Source: Mycobacterium aquaticum (GTDB lineage: Bacteria; Actinomycetota; Actinomycetes; Mycobacteriales; Mycobacteriaceae). From it: a DNA stretch of 64,000 nucleotides. Shown here in pieces: positions 61,943 through 64,000 of this stretch. The DNA is taken from the NCBI RefSeq assembly GCF_002086485.1, contig NZ_MVHF01000013.1, positions 1-64,000 on the forward strand, read 5' to 3'. The position numbers were made by a program, and so were the translations under genes. Under the pieces are notes generated by a model that saw nothing but the letters and a program-made list of their open reading frames with translations, did no database searches and had not been told where the DNA came from. The stretch's first letter is position 1, and every line of letters begins with the position of its first letter.

Positions 61943-62707
61943 ATGTGGAGCACGGTGTTGGTGATGGCACTCGTGGCCGCGACCGACCCGTTGCGCATCG
62001 GGGTGATCGCCTACATGGTGTCGCGGGCGCGGCCCGTACGGCTGTTGCTGCCGTTCTTCCTGGCGGGTTTCACCTCGAACGTGGCCGTCGCCGTGGCGGT
62101 GGTGTTCGTGTTCCGGGAGAGCGCGCTCGGCGACCGCACGGTGCACCCCGGCATCGAGATCACGATCGGCGTGCTGGCGGGCCTCATCGCGGTGCTGTCG
62201 GCCACCGGCCTGCTGGAACGGCTGTTCCACCGGGTCCGCAACAAGCGCGTGGCCGTGCCCGCCGGGGTCGGCGACCACACGGGTGATCCGACGACGGATT
62301 CCTCGCCCGCCGACGAGGTGCAGCCGCCGACGCTGGATTCCCTGCCGGTGATCTCGAAATTGCCCGAGAGCATCAAGGCCGCGCTGCGTGGCGAGGCCGC
62401 ATGGGCTGCGGGACTGCTCGGTCTGAGCAACGGTATTCCCTCGCCGTACTACCTGGGCGCCATCGCGGCGGTACTCACCTCGGGCACGCCGGTGGGCCAG
62501 CAGTTGAGCGCACTGCTGACCTTCAACCTGGTGGCCTTCTCCGGGGCGCTGATTCCGATCCTGAGTTTCTGGATCGCGCCTGAGGCCACCCGCTCGGGCG
62601 TCGAGCGGTTGTACGCCTGGATGAAGTCCCATCACCGGCTGGTGGTCGCGGTGATCGCCGGTGCGGTCGGTGTGTTCTTCGTCGGCTTGGGCATCAGCCA
62701 CTTGTGA
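61943..62707 (+). CDS. GAP-family membrane protein (Sap/SfLAP type)
   Basis: A 254-aa integral membrane protein with six hydrophobic segments and a central hydrophilic loop (about residues 95-150). It begins LVMALVAATDPLRIGVIAYMVSRARPVRLLLPFFLAGF and has GLLGLSNGIPSPYYLGAI after the loop, the pattern of the GAP family. One member, Sap of M. tuberculosis, helps move sulfolipid; related proteins act with glycopeptidolipids in other mycobacteria. The cargo of this one is unknown. It ends exactly where the convergent DUF389 gene ends. Confidence 0.87.
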   Translation: MWSTVLVMALVAATDPLRIGVIAYMVSRARPVRLLLPFFLAGFTSNVAVAVAVVFVFRESALGDRTVHPGIEITIGVLAGLIAVLSATGLLERLFHRVRNKRVAVPAGVGDHTGDPTTDSSPADEVQPPTLDSLPVISKLPESIKAALRGEAAWAAGLLGLSNGIPSPYYLGAIAAVLTSGTPVGQQLSALLTFNLVAFSGALIPILSFWIAPEATRSGVERLYAWMKSHHRLVVAVIAGAVGVFFVGLGISHL

Positions 62708-63652
62708 TCACACGCGGGCAGAACGCCGTCCGCCGGGTTCTTTCGCCGTCTGCAGCCGGCGGTACACCGCCAGCACCAGCACGCCGGCGATCGTGATGCC
62801 GACGAGGTTGACGGCAAGTTGCGCGACCGACTGCGCAGCGATGTCCCAGTCCCCCATCGTGGCGGCCACCACCGCGAAGCCGGCCGCGGGCACCGTCGTG
62901 ACCGAGATGAAGACACCGACCAAAGCCGCTGATTTGGCCGATACCAGGGACAGCATTCCCGCCGCACCGGCCAGCAGCGCCACGACGAACGAAAACGGCC
63001 CGACCTGGAAGATGAAATCGACGCCGTGCAGCTCGCGCGTGCTGGTCAGTTCCACCCAGCCCAAGGCCTCGAACCCCAACGTGGCACCTGCGGTGACGGC
63101 CATGGCCACCGGAAAGCCGATGAGCAGCGCCGCGGACGCGCGTCGCGCCAGTGACATTCGGCGGCGCACCAGTGCGACGGCAACGGCGGCAAGGGGTCCG
63201 AATTCGGGGCCGACCACCATCGCACCGACGACGGTGACCGGCGAGTCGGTGAGCACGCCGACGGCGGCGAGCAGGCACGCGATGCACAGAAACAGCAGGA
63301 ACGTGATGTTCAACTGGGATTCGTCGCGAGTACGTGCCACGAGCTCGTCCCAGACCACGGCATCGGCGGCGTCACCGTCGGCGGCATCCTCGGCATGGTA
63401 GGCAGCACTGGACAACACGGTGTCGAGCACTTCCAGCGTGATCGCGCCGAGGTTCTGCACGTCGAGCGACTTGAGCCGCTCCACAACGTCATTAGCGGTT
63501 TCCCGGGCGATGTCGGCGGTGATCTCGTCGCCGGCCGGGTCCACGGCCGCGTTGGGATGCAGCACGATGTGGGTGGCCCCGGGCTCTCGTTGCAGGACAT
63601 TGAGGATGGGATTTCGCAGTTCGGCAGGTGCGATCACGCGGAGGTGCAACAC
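62708..63652 (-). CDS. DUF389 family membrane protein
   Basis: A 314-aa protein: a soluble N-terminal ACT-like part (about residues 1-105; LRVIAPAELRNPILNVLQREPG) and then about six transmembrane helices with the DUF389 core SPVTVVGAMVVGPEFGPLAAVAVALVRRR. Function unknown. The start is GTG 63652. It is divergent from the MmcQ-like gene, only 24 bp apart. Confidence 0.9.
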   Translation of the reverse strand: MLHLRVIAPAELRNPILNVLQREPGATHIVLHPNAAVDPAGDEITADIARETANDVVERLKSLDVQNLGAITLEVLDTVLSSAAYHAEDAADGDAADAVVWDELVARTRDESQLNITFLLFLCIACLLAAVGVLTDSPVTVVGAMVVGPEFGPLAAVAVALVRRRMSLARRASAALLIGFPVAMAVTAGATLGFEALGWVELTSTRELHGVDFIFQVGPFSFVVALLAGAAGMLSLVSAKSAALVGVFISVTTVPAAGFAVVAATMGDWDIAAQSVAQLAVNLVGITIAGVLVLAVYRRLQTAKEPGGRRSARV

Positions 63653-63662
63653 GGCCCGAGAG

Positions 63663-63668
63663 TAGCGT
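63663..63668 (+). promoter_or_regulatory. -10 element for the MmcQ-like gene
   Basis: TAGCGT (63663-63668) predicts transcription start at about 63675, two bases before ATG 63677, leaving no room for a ribosome-binding site. A leaderless or nearly leaderless mRNA is likely. Confidence 0.4.
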
Positions 63669-63676
63669 TCGAGTGC

Positions 63677-64000
63677 ATGGTGGATTGGGATGACGTGGCC
63701 CGGGTGGTGGCCGCACTACCGGAGACCAGCCAGACCTCGCCGCGGACGTGGCGGGTGCGCAAAAAGCTGGTGGCCTGGGAGCGGCCGTTGCGCAAGGCGG
63801 ATTTCGAGGCACTCGGTGACGACGCGCCCGATGGCGACATTCTCGGCGCGCGGGTACCCGACGAGGGTGTGAAGTGGGCGTTGATCGCCGACAGTCCCGA
63901 CATCTACTTCACCACACCACATTTCGACGGCTATCCGGCAATCCTGGTGCGGCTGGCGGCAATTGACATCCCGGAGTTGACCGAGCTGATCACCGAGTCA
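63677..64000 (+). CDS. MmcQ/YjbR-family protein (C-terminus cut by window edge)
   Basis: 108 codons are visible. The sequence MVDWDDVARVVAALPETSQ, RTWRVRKKLVAWERPLRK, KWALIADSPDIYFTTPHFDGYPAILVRLA matches the MmcQ/YjbR family (CyaY-like fold), usually about 115-125 residues with a DNA-binding-protein annotation that is not well supported. It is almost complete; only the last few residues lie beyond the window. Confidence 0.85.
   Translation, partial: MVDWDDVARVVAALPETSQTSPRTWRVRKKLVAWERPLRKADFEALGDDAPDGDILGARVPDEGVKWALIADSPDIYFTTPHFDGYPAILVRLAAIDIPELTELITES

Overview
The window is high-GC actinobacterial DNA and reads as the chromosome of a fast-growing mycobacterium (Mycolicibacterium, M. 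smegmatis-like). The evidence is the mycobacterium-specific gene mIHF, a PriA without helicase motifs, GTG starts, 4-bp ATGA/GTGA gene overlaps, and gene order. Two blocks that are far apart in M. tuberculosis lie here almost side by side: the metK-coaBC-rpoZ-gmk-mihF-pyrF-carB-carA-pyrC-pyrB-pyrR block (Rv1379-Rv1402 type) and the nusB-efp-pepQ-aroB-aroK-aroC / aroE-mltG-ruvX-alaS-rarA block (Rv2533c-Rv2559c type). No rRNA, tRNA, insertion sequence, prophage or CRISPR array was seen.

Region by region. 1-7.8 kb: a truncated DUF2207 membrane protein, a helicase-dead PriA, a YhhN-type membrane protein, a LipH/LipI-like esterase, a Baeyer-Villiger-type monooxygenase and a Thr/Gln-rich lipoprotein. 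8-12 kb: metK (with promoter and terminator), coaBC, rpoZ, gmk and mihF. 12.4-14.2 kb: a Gly/Pro-rich secreted protein and a DUF2330 protein. 14.2-22.9 kb: the complete pyr operon read leftward (pyrR-pyrB-pyrC-membrane gene-carA-carB-pyrF), with a PyrR RNA-binding element over the pyrR ribosome-binding site. 23-25.7 kb: an MHS-family transporter and a serine beta-lactamase-fold hydrolase.

25.7-32.5 kb is the most interesting accessory island. Six genes read leftward, most with 4-bp overlaps: a GntR regulator, an AprB-like two-cluster ferredoxin, a sulfonate/nitrate-type ABC importer (lipoprotein with a NosL-like C-terminal domain, permease, ATPase) and an AprA/fumarate-reductase-like flavoprotein with a C-terminal HEAT-repeat domain. 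It looks like an import-plus-redox system of unknown substrate.

32.7-38.9 kb: a tiny secreted protein with three WWDPV repeats, then nusB, efp, pepQ, a 4-TM protein, aroB, aroK and aroC (no aroQ between the 4-TM gene and aroB). 39-41.5 kb: an ECF42-type sigma operon (DGPF/YCII protein, sigma factor, two carboxymuconolactone-decarboxylase-fold proteins). 41.6-52.6 kb: a short prepilin peptidase, aroE, mltG, ruvX, alaS, YjbQ, an Rv2557-like protein, a GlsB-like protein, an ArsR/SRPBCC pair with a tandem operator, rarA and a DUF3097 protein. 53.8-61.8 kb: a four-gene amidoligase-type system (transglutaminase-DUF2126; permuted ATP-grasp fused to alpha-E; second transglutaminase; zinc-ribbon metallopeptidase). 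The right end holds a GAP-family protein, a DUF389 protein and a truncated MmcQ/YjbR protein.

Recurring features are long imperfect hairpins at junctions of convergent genes (near 7.3, 25.7, 33.1 and 41.55 kb, plus one after aroE at 42.4 kb), probable leaderless starts with a -10 hexamer about 7 nt before the start codon, and small in-phase tandem duplications (24 bp at mltG/aroE, three 30-bp units inside the DUF2126 gene).
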